This document shows positions 28,501-36,770 of a stretch of 64,000 nt of DNA, in pieces (position 1 is the stretch's first letter; each line of letters begins with the position of its first letter). Position numbers and translations under genes: made by a program. This stretch comes from Emticicia agri. GTDB taxonomy: Bacteria; Bacteroidota; Bacteroidia; Cytophagales; Spirosomataceae. The stretch covers positions 124,001-188,000 of the forward strand of contig NZ_SEWF01000006.1 of NCBI RefSeq assembly GCF_004168285.1, given 5' to 3'. The notes beneath the pieces are model-generated. The model saw nothing but the letters and a program-made list of their open reading frames with translations. It searched no databases and was not told the origin of the DNA.

Positions 28501-31081
28501 TACCTGTGCTATTGGTACCCTTACATGGTATAACGATTCGGCAGGGGATACCAGCATTGGCACAGGCAATAACCTTATGCTTACGCCAACAGATACCCAT
28601 ACTTATTATGCGAGTTGTTTTAATGGAGATTGTGAAACGAATCTGGTAGCTACCAGTATAGTAACTGTTACCACTCAGCCCATTAATCCAACTAATGTGG
28701 CTGTCGATAAATCCATTATCTGTGCCGGAGAACCTGTTACTTTAACGGCCAGTTGTAGCATAGGAGAACCCAGCTGGTATAGTTCAGCTACTGGCGGTAC
28801 AGCTTTGGGTACAGGCAGTAATTTTGACCATAACCCAACTTCTGCCATAACCTACTATGCCGCTTGTGTAAATATTAATTGTGTAAGCGAAATAATAGCC
28901 ACAACAGAGGTAACCGTAAGACCAACACCTGTTAAACCGACCAATCTTTCACAATGGTCAACAACGGTTTGTAGTGGAATATCTAATAGTCTAAGTGGCT
29001 CTTGTACTACCGGAACACTTAAATGGTACGAGGCTGCAACGGCTACTACACCTGCATACGAGGGAGAGACCGTTTATATTTCTATAAATAAAACTACTAC
29101 TTTTTATGCCGCTTGCGAAACCGCCTATTGTAGTAGTGAAAGAGTAGCCATGCAGGAAATCGTATTTTATACAAGACCTGTAAATCCTACTGGATTATCT
29201 GTGAATAAAACAGCTATCTGTTCGGGTGATAGTGTTACTTTAACAGGTTCATGTTCTATAGGGAACATACAATGGATACGAGCTTACACAGCAGGAGGAG
29301 TAGAGCAATACGACCTTGTTCCAACTTATACACCCGCTGAAACAAGTATCTATTATGCCTATTGTATGAATGGTACATGTATAAGTGACTACCTGCCAAC
29401 CGATACAGTAACAGTAACCGGGCAACCGGGTATCCCGACTGGTTTATATCAGGGTGGTACGCAGATTTGTGTAGGTACTGGCATTTATATGACCGCCTCT
29501 TGTGCTACAGGTATTCAAACCTGGTATAACTCATCTACCGGAGGAACAGTGTTAGGAACTGGAGATTACTTTGCTCCTCAACCTGCCACTACAACAACCT
29601 ACTATGTTTCCTGCGAAAATGGTAATTGCAAGAGCGCAAGAGTAGCCATGAACAAGATAGTGGTTTATCCACAACCAGTCAAGCCAACAGGCGTTTCAGT
29701 CAGCAAAACAGCTATCTGTAATGGAGAGACTATCACCTTATCAGGTACCTGTTCAATCGGAACTTTAAGATGGTACAAAACCAGTATGGGCTCAGATACT
29801 GCCTTTACCTATAAGCCTAAGATGAACACTACTTACCATGCCTTATGCTCAAACGATGCTTGTTCCAGTGAAAGTGTGGCTACTGCTGAGGTAGTAGTAA
29901 CTCAACAACCGGGTACACCAACCAACGTATCAGTCAATAAAACAACCACTTGTAGTGGCGAAACCGTGAGCCTGACAGCCAGTTGCTCTTTGGGTACAAT
30001 CACCTGGTATAATTCATCAACAGGCACTACCATTGTAGGCACAGGTAACAACCTCAGCCAGAGCCCAACAGCAAATATTACCTATTATGCCGCTTGTGTG
30101 AACGGAATATGTAATAGTAGCAGAGTGGCTACTCATGCAGTAACCGTAAAGCCAAAGCCGGTAGTACCTGTAATTGCAGGCAGAAATGCAATTTGTGCCG
30201 GAGAAAATATAACCTTAGTAATTGCTGCATCTACCAATAATCCCTTATCTACTTTCCATTGGTCGGGTGGATACACAGGTTTATCTCGTACTGTTGCTCC
30301 AACCACCACGGCGCATTATAAGGTGTTAGCCTCTTATGATGGTTGTAATAGCGATTCCTCTGCTGTATTTACAGTTACTGTCAATCCAATACCTGAACAA
30401 CCGGGTATTAAAGCCGATAACGCCACTATCTGCAAAGGTAATACGGTTGTATTAAATGCCCAGTGTCCGAATATAACTGATAGCTTCTACTGGAATAATT
30501 CGACAGCCTCTAACAGTAATGCGCTGACAGGCTATTATAAAAGCACAAGAACTGTAACCGAACCGGGTACTTACAAAGGTTGGTGTGAGTCTAATACAGG
30601 TTGCAAAGGCCCTGAAAAAAGTATTACTATTACCGCAGGAAACAATTGTGGTGGTAAAAACTTTATTACAATTACTCCCGAAAAACCTGTTATCTGTCCT
30701 GATAAATCGGTTACGCTTACAGCTACAGGTTGTAGCGGAATTATTACTTGGTCAGGTGGGTCAGGTAGCCCGACAGGCACCGTAATTACTGTTAAACCAG
30801 TAACCAGTATTACTTATCTGGCGCAATGTAGTACCGGAGGTTTTGCATCGGTTGATGTAACCGTAGCTACTTCGGCCGTAGTGGTAAGTACAAATATCAG
30901 CACAGGTACCGAGCAGGTAAAAGCCGTCAATAGCATAGAATCGAATAAGAAAATCGGTGATCCTGATTTTTCACCTGCTCCGATAGTTACGTTTGAGGCA
31001 GGGAAATCAATTTTACTGAAACCAGGCTTTGTAGCCGATTCCCGAAGTGTATTTAAGGCGGAGATAAAAGGGTGTAATTAG
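25535..31081 (+). CDS. Giant secreted mosaic surface protein with ELWKSDGT and Ig-like repeats
   Basis: ATG 25535 gives a signal peptide (MKQFFTRKHSLFLALFLCLAKLSSAQ) and 1848 residues; the in-frame codons upstream are not signal-like. Residues about 65-450 hold nine ELWKSDGTxxGT units, a propeller-type repeat. Residues about 637-1541 hold eleven Ig-like units of 80-85 residues, each starting near VSVNKTAICSG and containing W-Y and Y-Y-A-C marks with paired Cys. Three diverged units follow. The C terminus (from about 1784) has a 3-coathanger-stack-like end (ILLKPGFVADSRSVFKAEI). It is probably an adhesin or matrix protein. No type IX sorting domain was recognised. Confidence 0.9.
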   Translation: MKQFFTRKHSLFLALFLCLAKLSSAQLPYIVKYLNVQGSATPDNLINVNGILYFTAYDADYTYGNELWRSDGTTAGTYMVKDINPGGGSAEIGNLTNVNGMLYFRTSGSNGTRLWKSDGTPEGTVEVSTNVRLGGSIADVNGTLFFKGTTTAYGTELWKTDGTASGTVLVKDVNPGIYDSFILYMTNVNGTLYFRASYNGFMELWKSDGTTGGTTLLKQFSGTADLSNLTDINGTLLFTVDDGLNGKELWKSDGTPAGTHLLKDIYSGATGSAITQIISVGSTAYFTATHPTYGRELWKSDGTEQGTIQVKDIVAGGSWTNPQSLINVSGTVFFTADDGTNGRELWKSDGTPTGTALVKDIYPGTGGSFIVNLINLNGTLYFWANNSSNGSELWKSDGTTAGTTLVKDIYEGYMGSSTLYAPANVNGKLYFLANSKVDEVEYNSELWTLGTCTSANTIVTDRSKAVVYNSQLQNSPATTTCHCDVFNNLIAMVESTGENPVSGNISNKVWIETANDSYVKRHYEIYPVSAPYNATGKVTLYFTQADFDEYNNAVGSSRLKLPDNSTDVAGISNVMIEQMEGSSETGLPDTYTEGTSTINPDDTDIFWNSTASRWEVSFATTGFGGFFLKTPTLIAPTDVSASETAICSGTEIWLSATCAEGNLNWYTSATGGSSIGTSSPLVLSPTSTHTYYAACEYGMNSTNRIATDEVVVTTVPSTPTEVSIDKASICTGTSIELTATCPIGTVKWYTQLSGGSAVGLGAKLQLSPLESAFYYAACENGDCQSDRVLAGSVEVTQQPTNPTGISLSATKVCSFEFISLRATCDIGSIVWYKGEFETTSVGMGDNWGEVPGMTTSYYVACENIDCKSERVFAGTVTVIEQPVKPADVSASLTAICSGMTITLSAYCSIGEVAWCRVGGEEDVFLEMGSIITQTPSTTSRYYAMCINGICESTRILTDEVVVTTMPSLPTGVSVNKTDICTGASITLTATCAIGTLTWYNDSAGDTSIGTGNNLMLTPTDTHTYYASCFNGDCETNLVATSIVTVTTQPINPTNVAVDKSIICAGEPVTLTASCSIGEPSWYSSATGGTALGTGSNFDHNPTSAITYYAACVNINCVSEIIATTEVTVRPTPVKPTNLSQWSTTVCSGISNSLSGSCTTGTLKWYEAATATTPAYEGETVYISINKTTTFYAACETAYCSSERVAMQEIVFYTRPVNPTGLSVNKTAICSGDSVTLTGSCSIGNIQWIRAYTAGGVEQYDLVPTYTPAETSIYYAYCMNGTCISDYLPTDTVTVTGQPGIPTGLYQGGTQICVGTGIYMTASCATGIQTWYNSSTGGTVLGTGDYFAPQPATTTTYYVSCENGNCKSARVAMNKIVVYPQPVKPTGVSVSKTAICNGETITLSGTCSIGTLRWYKTSMGSDTAFTYKPKMNTTYHALCSNDACSSESVATAEVVVTQQPGTPTNVSVNKTTTCSGETVSLTASCSLGTITWYNSSTGTTIVGTGNNLSQSPTANITYYAACVNGICNSSRVATHAVTVKPKPVVPVIAGRNAICAGENITLVIAASTNNPLSTFHWSGGYTGLSRTVAPTTTAHYKVLASYDGCNSDSSAVFTVTVNPIPEQPGIKADNATICKGNTVVLNAQCPNITDSFYWNNSTASNSNALTGYYKSTRTVTEPGTYKGWCESNTGCKGPEKSITITAGNNCGGKNFITITPEKPVICPDKSVTLTATGCSGIITWSGGSGSPTGTVITVKPVTSITYLAQCSTGGFASVDVTVATSAVVVSTNISTGTEQVKAVNSIESNKKIGDPDFSPAPIVTFEAGKSILLKPGFVADSRSVFKAEIKGCN

Positions 31082-31086
31082 CAAAG

Positions 31087-31144
31087 AATTGTGGCGCGAA
31101 CTTCCAGTTCGTCGCACTGCGAACTGGAAGTTTGCCCCACAATT
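31087..31144. repeat. Two-layer palindrome after the giant surface-protein gene
   Basis: The outer stem AATTGTGG (31087-31094) pairs with CCACAATT (31137-31144). The inner stem AACTTCCAGTTCG (31099-31111) pairs with 31120-31132 over an 8-base loop. It starts 5 bases after the stop codon and may terminate or protect the long transcript. Confidence 0.65.
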
Positions 31145-31237
31145 TCATTTGCCATGCAAAAAAATACTTAAGGAATTGTTAATGTTTTTGACTCAATCAG
31201 TTTTCTTCTTTACTTTGTTTTTTTAATGAATCATTCT

Positions 31238-32437
31238 ATGAAGAAAACATATTTATTATTTTTCTGTGTCTTATTCACTCACTTTACTTTTGCTCAGGGA
31301 ATTATCTGGGAAACAGATATTGAGACTGCCTTTAAAAAAGCAAAGGCTGCTAACAAGCTCGTTTATGTAGAGTGTTACCTGCCTACCTGTCCGGTATGTA
31401 TGAGCTTTGAGCCTATCTTAAAGTCGGCAAAGGTAGGAGAGTTTTATAACAAGAATTTTATCAATTATAAACTCAATGGAGAGAAAGCAGAGCAGGTAAA
31501 ATTTCTGAACAGTAAGAACATACACCTCCCTAATTTTCCGTTGTTTCTGTTCTTCGACCCTAATACCAATCTGGTACATCAGGCAGAAGCAGGTGAGCCC
31601 AAAGAAGATGGTGTGATTGCCATAGGAAAAACAGCACTTGACCCCGACAAAAGGTCGTCAAGTTATAAAAGACGCTATGAAGCCGGAGAAAGAGACCTGA
31701 ATTTCTTAATCAGTTATGCCTATTATAGCCGTGTTACCAAAGATACTGCTACCAATTTACCTGTAGCCCGTGCGGTATATGAGGCTTTCCCGAAAGAAGA
31801 TTTAAACAGCCCTATCAGTTGGGCTATTACCAAAAAGGTAGTAGAAGATATTGACAATGGCTTTGCCAAGTATTGGCTCGAACATGTAGAAGAAGCCAAA
31901 AATTATGAAACTGCCGGAGGACACCCGGGAGGAGAACAGAATGTCTATGGAGTGATTATACAGAACTCACTATACAGTCTGAGAGGACAAACGTATTCTT
32001 CTGCCAAAATCAACAAGATTAAAGAGTATATGAATAAGGTGGGCTTTGGGCAATATGCCGAAGGCGCTACCTGGCAACTGGAAGCAAAAGCGTTGGTAAG
32101 AGAGGGAAATACAGGACAGGCAATGGGAGTAATAGATAATTTTGCCAGAAAATTAGCCACCAATGGTGCCGCCCTCACGTTTATTGCATCTTTTGTATTA
32201 GATATTACAACCGACAATACCTATGTGCCTCAGGCAGAAAAATACCTGAAACAAGGCAGACCTCTGCTAAAAGACAATAACCAGATTACTGAATACTATT
32301 ACCAATCTACCAGACTACAACAAAGAAAAGGCGATATAGCTGCCGCTAAAAAAGAATTAGCCGAAGCAAAAAAATATGCTACGCTGGGCAAATTAGATAT
32401 GAAGAAAATTAATGATTTGGAAGCAGGGCTGAAATGA
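31238..32437 (+). CDS. Secreted thioredoxin-fold protein
   Basis: The 399-residue protein starts at ATG 31238 with a signal peptide (to FTFAQ); four codons upstream another ATG is possible. A thioredoxin-like domain follows, with the active-site motif C51-P-V-C54 in ECYLPTCPVCMSFEP and the cis-Pro region PNFPLFLFFDP. The C-terminal 250 residues are helical and TPR-like, with an AEKYLKQGRPLLKDNN end. It may act in periplasmic disulfide exchange or as a chaperone-like reductase. No redox partner lies nearby. Confidence 0.85.
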   Translation: MKKTYLLFFCVLFTHFTFAQGIIWETDIETAFKKAKAANKLVYVECYLPTCPVCMSFEPILKSAKVGEFYNKNFINYKLNGEKAEQVKFLNSKNIHLPNFPLFLFFDPNTNLVHQAEAGEPKEDGVIAIGKTALDPDKRSSSYKRRYEAGERDLNFLISYAYYSRVTKDTATNLPVARAVYEAFPKEDLNSPISWAITKKVVEDIDNGFAKYWLEHVEEAKNYETAGGHPGGEQNVYGVIIQNSLYSLRGQTYSSAKINKIKEYMNKVGFGQYAEGATWQLEAKALVREGNTGQAMGVIDNFARKLATNGAALTFIASFVLDITTDNTYVPQAEKYLKQGRPLLKDNNQITEYYYQSTRLQQRKGDIAAAKKELAEAKKYATLGKLDMKKINDLEAGLK

Positions 32438-32607
32438 TGTTTTTACGTTTTTTGCGAAGGTACTATGCGCAAATCAATAAACGGGTTTAATTTATTGGCT
32501 ATTTAGGTAGTGCTCTCTGAAACAACAATAATTATCATTCCAAAAATATGATTCTGAAAGATATTTCAAAATTAAAGTCGCTTTTTGCGTAAATTTTCCT
32601 ACATGCA

Positions 32608-33301
32608 ATGAATGCCAGACGCCTGAAATATACTGCATTGCTTACGCTGTTGTATGTAAATGTAACATTTGCCCAATATGCTTATCAAGATGAATGGTAC
32701 CAAAATCCATTGGGCTTTCGTCCGCTCAATCTCCATACTTCTATGGCATTTTTTGTGCCCGCAGTAGTGGTAGGAGCTTCTGTTTTGCTTACCAAAAAAA
32801 AAAACTGATCTTAAAGACAGATTTAGTATTTATAATGAATCGGGATTTTCATGGGGATATAAATATCCACAGACCTTCATACCACAAAACAATACAGGTA
32901 TTAATTTTATGTTGCGTAAATGGCTTTCTATTGGAGCAGATTTTGAGCTGGTATTTCCGAGAGATAAATTTAATAACAGCACAGGATTAGCTATTAAACC
33001 ATTTGCTCGGTTCTATGCGCTCAACCGACCTGAATGGCGACTTTATTTTGAATCGGGTGGTGGATTGGTTTATTTCTTTGATGAGTTTCCGACCTCAAAT
33101 GATCGGGATTCACGCCTGGGTACAAGGCTAAATGGCATTACTAAATATGGATTAGGGTCAGAAGTGAATATAACTTCTAAAACTTATTTGTTAGCAGGTG
33201 TCCGCCACCTGCATATTTCAAATGGCAATACAAGTGGTGTTGAACGAAATCCTTCGCATGATAGTAATGGTTTTTTTATTGGTTTTTCATACAATTTGTA
33301 A
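32608..33301 (+). pseudogene. PagL-like acyloxyacyl hydrolase (lipid A deacylase family), frameshifted at an 11-A tract
   Basis: The first frame (32608-32808) encodes a leader, NPLGFRPLNLHTS and a hydrophobic helix, then stops just after an A11 tract (32794-32804). The other frame continues at once with TDLKDRFSIYNESGF, SWGYKYPQTF, SIGADFELVFP and ends with the PagL-type catalytic region RHLHISNGNTSG and RNPSHDSNGFFIGFSY at 33301. Ten A instead of eleven would give one protein of about 230 residues. Family members remove an acyl chain from lipid A in the outer membrane. The tract may be a phase-variation switch, a slippage site, a real lesion or a sequencing error. The call of the family rests mainly on HISN and the barrel-like end. 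Confidence 0.75.
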
Positions 33302-33411
33302 TAGCATTCTATGCAAAAAACAATAGGTTGATGTTCTTGCACTTAGTAAGTTTTGGAAACATTATTCCTATCCTATCGGTGGTGGGGCATTCCGACTTTG
33401 CGAGAAAAAAA

Positions 33412-34194
33412 TCAAAACCTCCTCAACCCACTCAGATACGCAGGCCCGCCCAAAGCACGCATCTGTCGGGAGATTTGCCCGGTGCGGCGCACTACATAAG
33501 GCCCCGGTTTAGAGATAGACCATTTTCTGGGGCTTGGCAATACGGCCGCTATACGGGCTGCCTGGTCACGGGTCAGGTTAATGGCAGATTTTCCATAATA
33601 GCGTTTAGAGGCTTCTTCCACACCAAAGGTCATATCTCCCATTTCGGCCACATTAAGATATACCTCTAAAATTCGTTGTTTCCCCCATATCAATTCTATC
33701 AGCACTGTAAAATAAACCTCAATGGCTTTTCTGATATAACTACGGGTTTGCCACAAAAAAACATTTTTGGCTACCTGTTGAGAAATGGTACTGGCACCCC
33801 TGATTTTCTTGCCTTTCAGGTTACGTTTATAAGCCAGATTCATCGACTTAAAATCAAATCCATAGTGTTCCGGGAAAAGCTGGTCTTCAGCAGCTACTAC
33901 AGCTAAAGGTGCTTCTTTTGATATTTTGTCATAAGATGTCCAGTCGTAATAAATCTCACTGTCTTTCTTTTCATAGATGGCCTCAATTTTTCTTGAGAGC
34001 ATGGTAACTGTAAATGGTATGGGTACAAATTTGAAGAGAATAACAGCCCCGATGGAGGAGGTAAAGAAAAATATAACGAACCTGATAAATGTACGCCTGA
34101 GCCTGACCCAAATAGACGCTAATCGGGATTTGGCAGGGTTATGCGATACTTTTGCAGGAGGTGGGGTTTTGCTTCTGAATGTGTTTTTAGCCAT
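33412..34194 (-). CDS. mtgA: Monofunctional biosynthetic peptidoglycan transglycosylase
   Basis: The 260-residue protein has one N-terminal membrane helix (about 36-58) and a GT51 domain: AAEDQLFPEHYGFD, RGASTISQQVAKNVFLW, RKAIEVYFTVLIELIWGKQRILEVYLNVAE in three adjacent motifs and GVEEASKRYYGKSA. The catalytic Glu is in EDQLFPEH. It polymerises lipid II into glycan strands on the periplasmic face of the inner membrane. Length and domain content match MtgA rather than a bifunctional PBP, since no transpeptidase domain follows. It converges on the pagL-like gene. Confidence 0.95.
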   Translation of the reverse strand: MAKNTFRSKTPPPAKVSHNPAKSRLASIWVRLRRTFIRFVIFFFTSSIGAVILFKFVPIPFTVTMLSRKIEAIYEKKDSEIYYDWTSYDKISKEAPLAVVAAEDQLFPEHYGFDFKSMNLAYKRNLKGKKIRGASTISQQVAKNVFLWQTRSYIRKAIEVYFTVLIELIWGKQRILEVYLNVAEMGDMTFGVEEASKRYYGKSAINLTRDQAARIAAVLPSPRKWSISKPGPYVVRRTGQISRQMRALGGPAYLSGLRRF

Positions 34195-34254
34195 AAGGCG
34201 TAGGTTAAATGGTTAAGCGTGCTTAGGTAATACAAAAATCGTAAAATTTTACAT

Positions 34255-35139
34255 CTACACAAACCATTTTCCTTGTGCTACCAATTGTACTTTGCCACCT
34301 ACCTGAAGTGTATAGTTACCTTCCTGATTTAATTCGCCTTTGATATTAATCAGCGAAGGGCGTTTCATTTCATAACCCTGTTCTACCAGTTTATGAATCA
34401 TCGGTAGTTCATGTTTAAGCAGATAGGCCAGTAAACAGGCATTGGCACTTCCGGTGGCGGCATCTTCTACTATTTTATCGTTTTCCAGGCAAAACATACG
34501 GGCATGTAAATGATTTACTTGGGCATGTGTTTCGTCGGTGAAAACAAAGAAGGCAACGGTCAGTCCATCAGATGAATTGGTTTTATACAATTTGTTTTCT
34601 GTCAACCATTCTTTTACCGCCACATCTTCTAAATAGACTTCCTGTACTGCTCTTAAAGTTTTTACCGGAACAATCAGATAAGGCAGTCCGGTTGAAACCA
34701 ATTGTATAGGCCATGTTTCGTCTATATCTTCCGGTTGAATACCTAATAACCGTGCTAGGTCAGTACCAAAGGTTTCACCAAAAGTCGGATTGTTGATTTC
34801 GAGCCAAAGTGTTTCGTTTGCTACATTTACAGGTACTTTTCCTATTTTCAGATTCAGCGTTATGGCTGTATCTGACTCTTTCATTAAAACAAAGGCTGTT
34901 CCCAGCGTTGGATGTCCGGCAAAAGGTACTTCGTATTCGGGCGTAAATATTCTGACATCATAAGCTCCCTCAACGGTTTTATCAGACATGATAAAGGTTG
35001 ATTCCTGAAAACCGATTTCACGGGCAATGCGCAACATCTGTTCATCAGTCAAGCCATTGGCATGATGAAAAACAGCTAATTGATTCCCCTGATATTTCTG
35101 TTCAGCGAATACATCGACAATCGAAAAGTCTACTACCAT
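34255..35139 (-). CDS. PhzF-family isomerase/epimerase-like protein
   Basis: From ATG 35139 the protein has 294 residues, usual for PhzF; the upstream in-frame extension looks non-coding. Typical signs are VDVFAEQKYQGNQLAVF, the conserved Glu in REIGFQESTFI, FTPEYEVPFAGHPTLGTAFVL and DAATGSANACLLAYLL. PhzF proteins shift double bonds in small ring acids or epimerise amino-acid-like compounds; most members outside phenazine clusters have unknown substrates. No phenazine gene is near. It is monocistronic by position. Confidence 0.92.
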   Translation of the reverse strand: MVVDFSIVDVFAEQKYQGNQLAVFHHANGLTDEQMLRIAREIGFQESTFIMSDKTVEGAYDVRIFTPEYEVPFAGHPTLGTAFVLMKESDTAITLNLKIGKVPVNVANETLWLEINNPTFGETFGTDLARLLGIQPEDIDETWPIQLVSTGLPYLIVPVKTLRAVQEVYLEDVAVKEWLTENKLYKTNSSDGLTVAFFVFTDETHAQVNHLHARMFCLENDKIVEDAATGSANACLLAYLLKHELPMIHKLVEQGYEMKRPSLINIKGELNQEGNYTLQVGGKVQLVAQGKWFV

Positions 35140-35370
35140 AACTATATCGTTTAAGATTGGCAAAAATAAAGTTTTTATGTAGAAATTAAGGCCGAAAGGT
35201 GAATTTGAAGTGTAAAAAAGGTGTATTTGCTTATTATCAACGAAATATCCCCAAAAATGGGTGAGCGTCCACATATTTTTTTTTAGTTAATTGCCGTCCT
35301 TGTTCAAATCCTGAATAACTTCAATACAAAACTGTATCATAACTATTATTTAATCAACAATCTCAAAATC

Positions 35371-36486
35371 ATGAAAAAGACTGTTTTAATGACTTTTGCC
35401 ATGCTATTGGCAGGCTTGATAACCTACGCCCAGGGCGACCTGACTGCTGCGCCTGATGGAGGAAACAAAAAAGCGACAGTATCAGAACAAATTGGTATAG
35501 CTAATATAACCATTACCTATGGACGTCCGGGAGTTAAAGGACGTGAAGGCAAAATATGGGGTACTCCCGTAGCACACTATGGCCTGGTTGATTTAGGCTT
35601 TGGTACAAGCAAGGCTTCTCCGTGGCGTGCAGGTGCTAACGAAAACACTACTATCCGTTTCTCAAACGATGTAAAAATAGAAGGTCAGCATTTAGCGGCA
35701 GGTACTTATGGTTTCCATATCATTTTAGGCGAAACTGATAATACCCTGATTTTCTCAAAGGCCAATAATTCGTGGGGAAGTTTTTATTATGACCCTGCGC
35801 AAGATGCCCTGCGTGTAAATGTAAAAAGCCAGCCTTTAGATAAAAGTGTAGAATGGTTGAGATATGAGTTTATGAACCAGACAGAAAATTCGGCTATTAT
35901 TGCCTTACTATGGGAAAAACGCATGATACCCTTTAAAGTAGAAGCCGATATACACAAAATTCAACTGGCTTCTTTCAGAAACGAATTGCACACCAAGCCA
36001 GGTTTTAAATGGCAGTCTTTTGTGCAGGCGGCTAATTATTGTCTGCAAAATAACATAGAATTAGAACAGGCACTTCTCTGGGCCGATGAAGCCATTACGG
36101 CTCGTTTTGTAGGAGAAAAGAATTTTCAGACCCTGAGTACGAAAGCAGCCGTATTGGCTAAACTGAATAAATCAGCAGAAGCCAAAGCAGTAATGGATGA
36201 GGCAGTGCCGATGGGAAACATGATAGAGCTACACCAGTATGGCCGTCGGTTACTGGGTATGAAACAGCCACAGGAGGCACTGAAGGTTTTTAAAACCAAT
36301 TATCATAAAAACCCGAATCAATTTACTACCAATGTTGGTTTAGGTAGAGGATACTCGGCCGCAGGAGATTACAAAAAAGCACTGGAACACATGAAAGCAG
36401 CCCTGACACAAGCCCCTGATGATTTGAATAAAAACAGTGTAGAAGCTATGATTAAGAAATTAGAAGAGGGGAAGGATGTTAATTGA
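35371..36486 (+). CDS. DUF2911 protein with C-terminal TPR-like repeats
   Basis: The 371-residue protein has a signal peptide (to ITYAQG) and an N-terminal DUF2911 domain (ITITYGRPGVKGREGKIWGTPVAHYG, WRAGANENTTIRFSNDV, WGSFYYDPAQDALRV in successive blocks). The C-terminal part (about 210-370) has TPR-type helices such as GLGRGYSAAGDYKKALEHMK. The domain is shared with the shorter protein at 24560, which lacks the repeats. Role unknown; the TPR tail suggests a protein-binding function outside the cytoplasm. Confidence 0.92.
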   Translation: MKKTVLMTFAMLLAGLITYAQGDLTAAPDGGNKKATVSEQIGIANITITYGRPGVKGREGKIWGTPVAHYGLVDLGFGTSKASPWRAGANENTTIRFSNDVKIEGQHLAAGTYGFHIILGETDNTLIFSKANNSWGSFYYDPAQDALRVNVKSQPLDKSVEWLRYEFMNQTENSAIIALLWEKRMIPFKVEADIHKIQLASFRNELHTKPGFKWQSFVQAANYCLQNNIELEQALLWADEAITARFVGEKNFQTLSTKAAVLAKLNKSAEAKAVMDEAVPMGNMIELHQYGRRLLGMKQPQEALKVFKTNYHKNPNQFTTNVGLGRGYSAAGDYKKALEHMKAALTQAPDDLNKNSVEAMIKKLEEGKDVN

Positions 36487-36511
36487 TGTTAAAAAAGGGC
36501 CTCTCCAGATA

Positions 36512-36638
36512 GACAGCGAATAGAATTCACTGTCTAAGATAACAAAGGTTTGTTTTACATGTATAAGCAGACTTAAGTCTGCTTTAAATACAAAAATTGT
36601 TCATTTGTTTCTTTAGGCGGCGAATTCTATTCGCTGTC
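36512..36638. repeat. Nested inverted repeats between DUF2911-TPR and M61 peptidase genes
   Basis: Outer arms GACAGCGAATAGAATTC (36512-36528) and its exact complement (36622-36638) are 93 bases apart. Midway lies the perfect 20-bp palindrome AAGCAGACTTAAGTCTGCTT (36565-36584). A similar half (GCAGACTTTAGTCTG) recurs at 54361. The 284-base gap holds no gene; the structure may be a small non-autonomous mobile element or a regulatory RNA fold. Confidence 0.65.
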
Positions 36639-36770
36639 GTTATCGATGAAGATAGTCCTTTAATACCTTTTGTTCCTTCGGTCTATTTCATAGTCTCATA
36701 CGAATTGGTAACTTTGCACGTTTTTATGAACCAAGTGAGTTTTATTTTAACAAACTATAATCAAATATTT

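Noticed and set aside
34255-35274. Longer PhzF form starting at 35274
   Set aside because: The extra 45 residues are not part of the family; ATG 35139 gives the usual length and the VDVF start.
36597-36770. N-terminal extension of the M61 peptidase
   Set aside because: The extension crosses an inverted repeat, and starting at 36771 places a lipoprotein signal at the N terminus.
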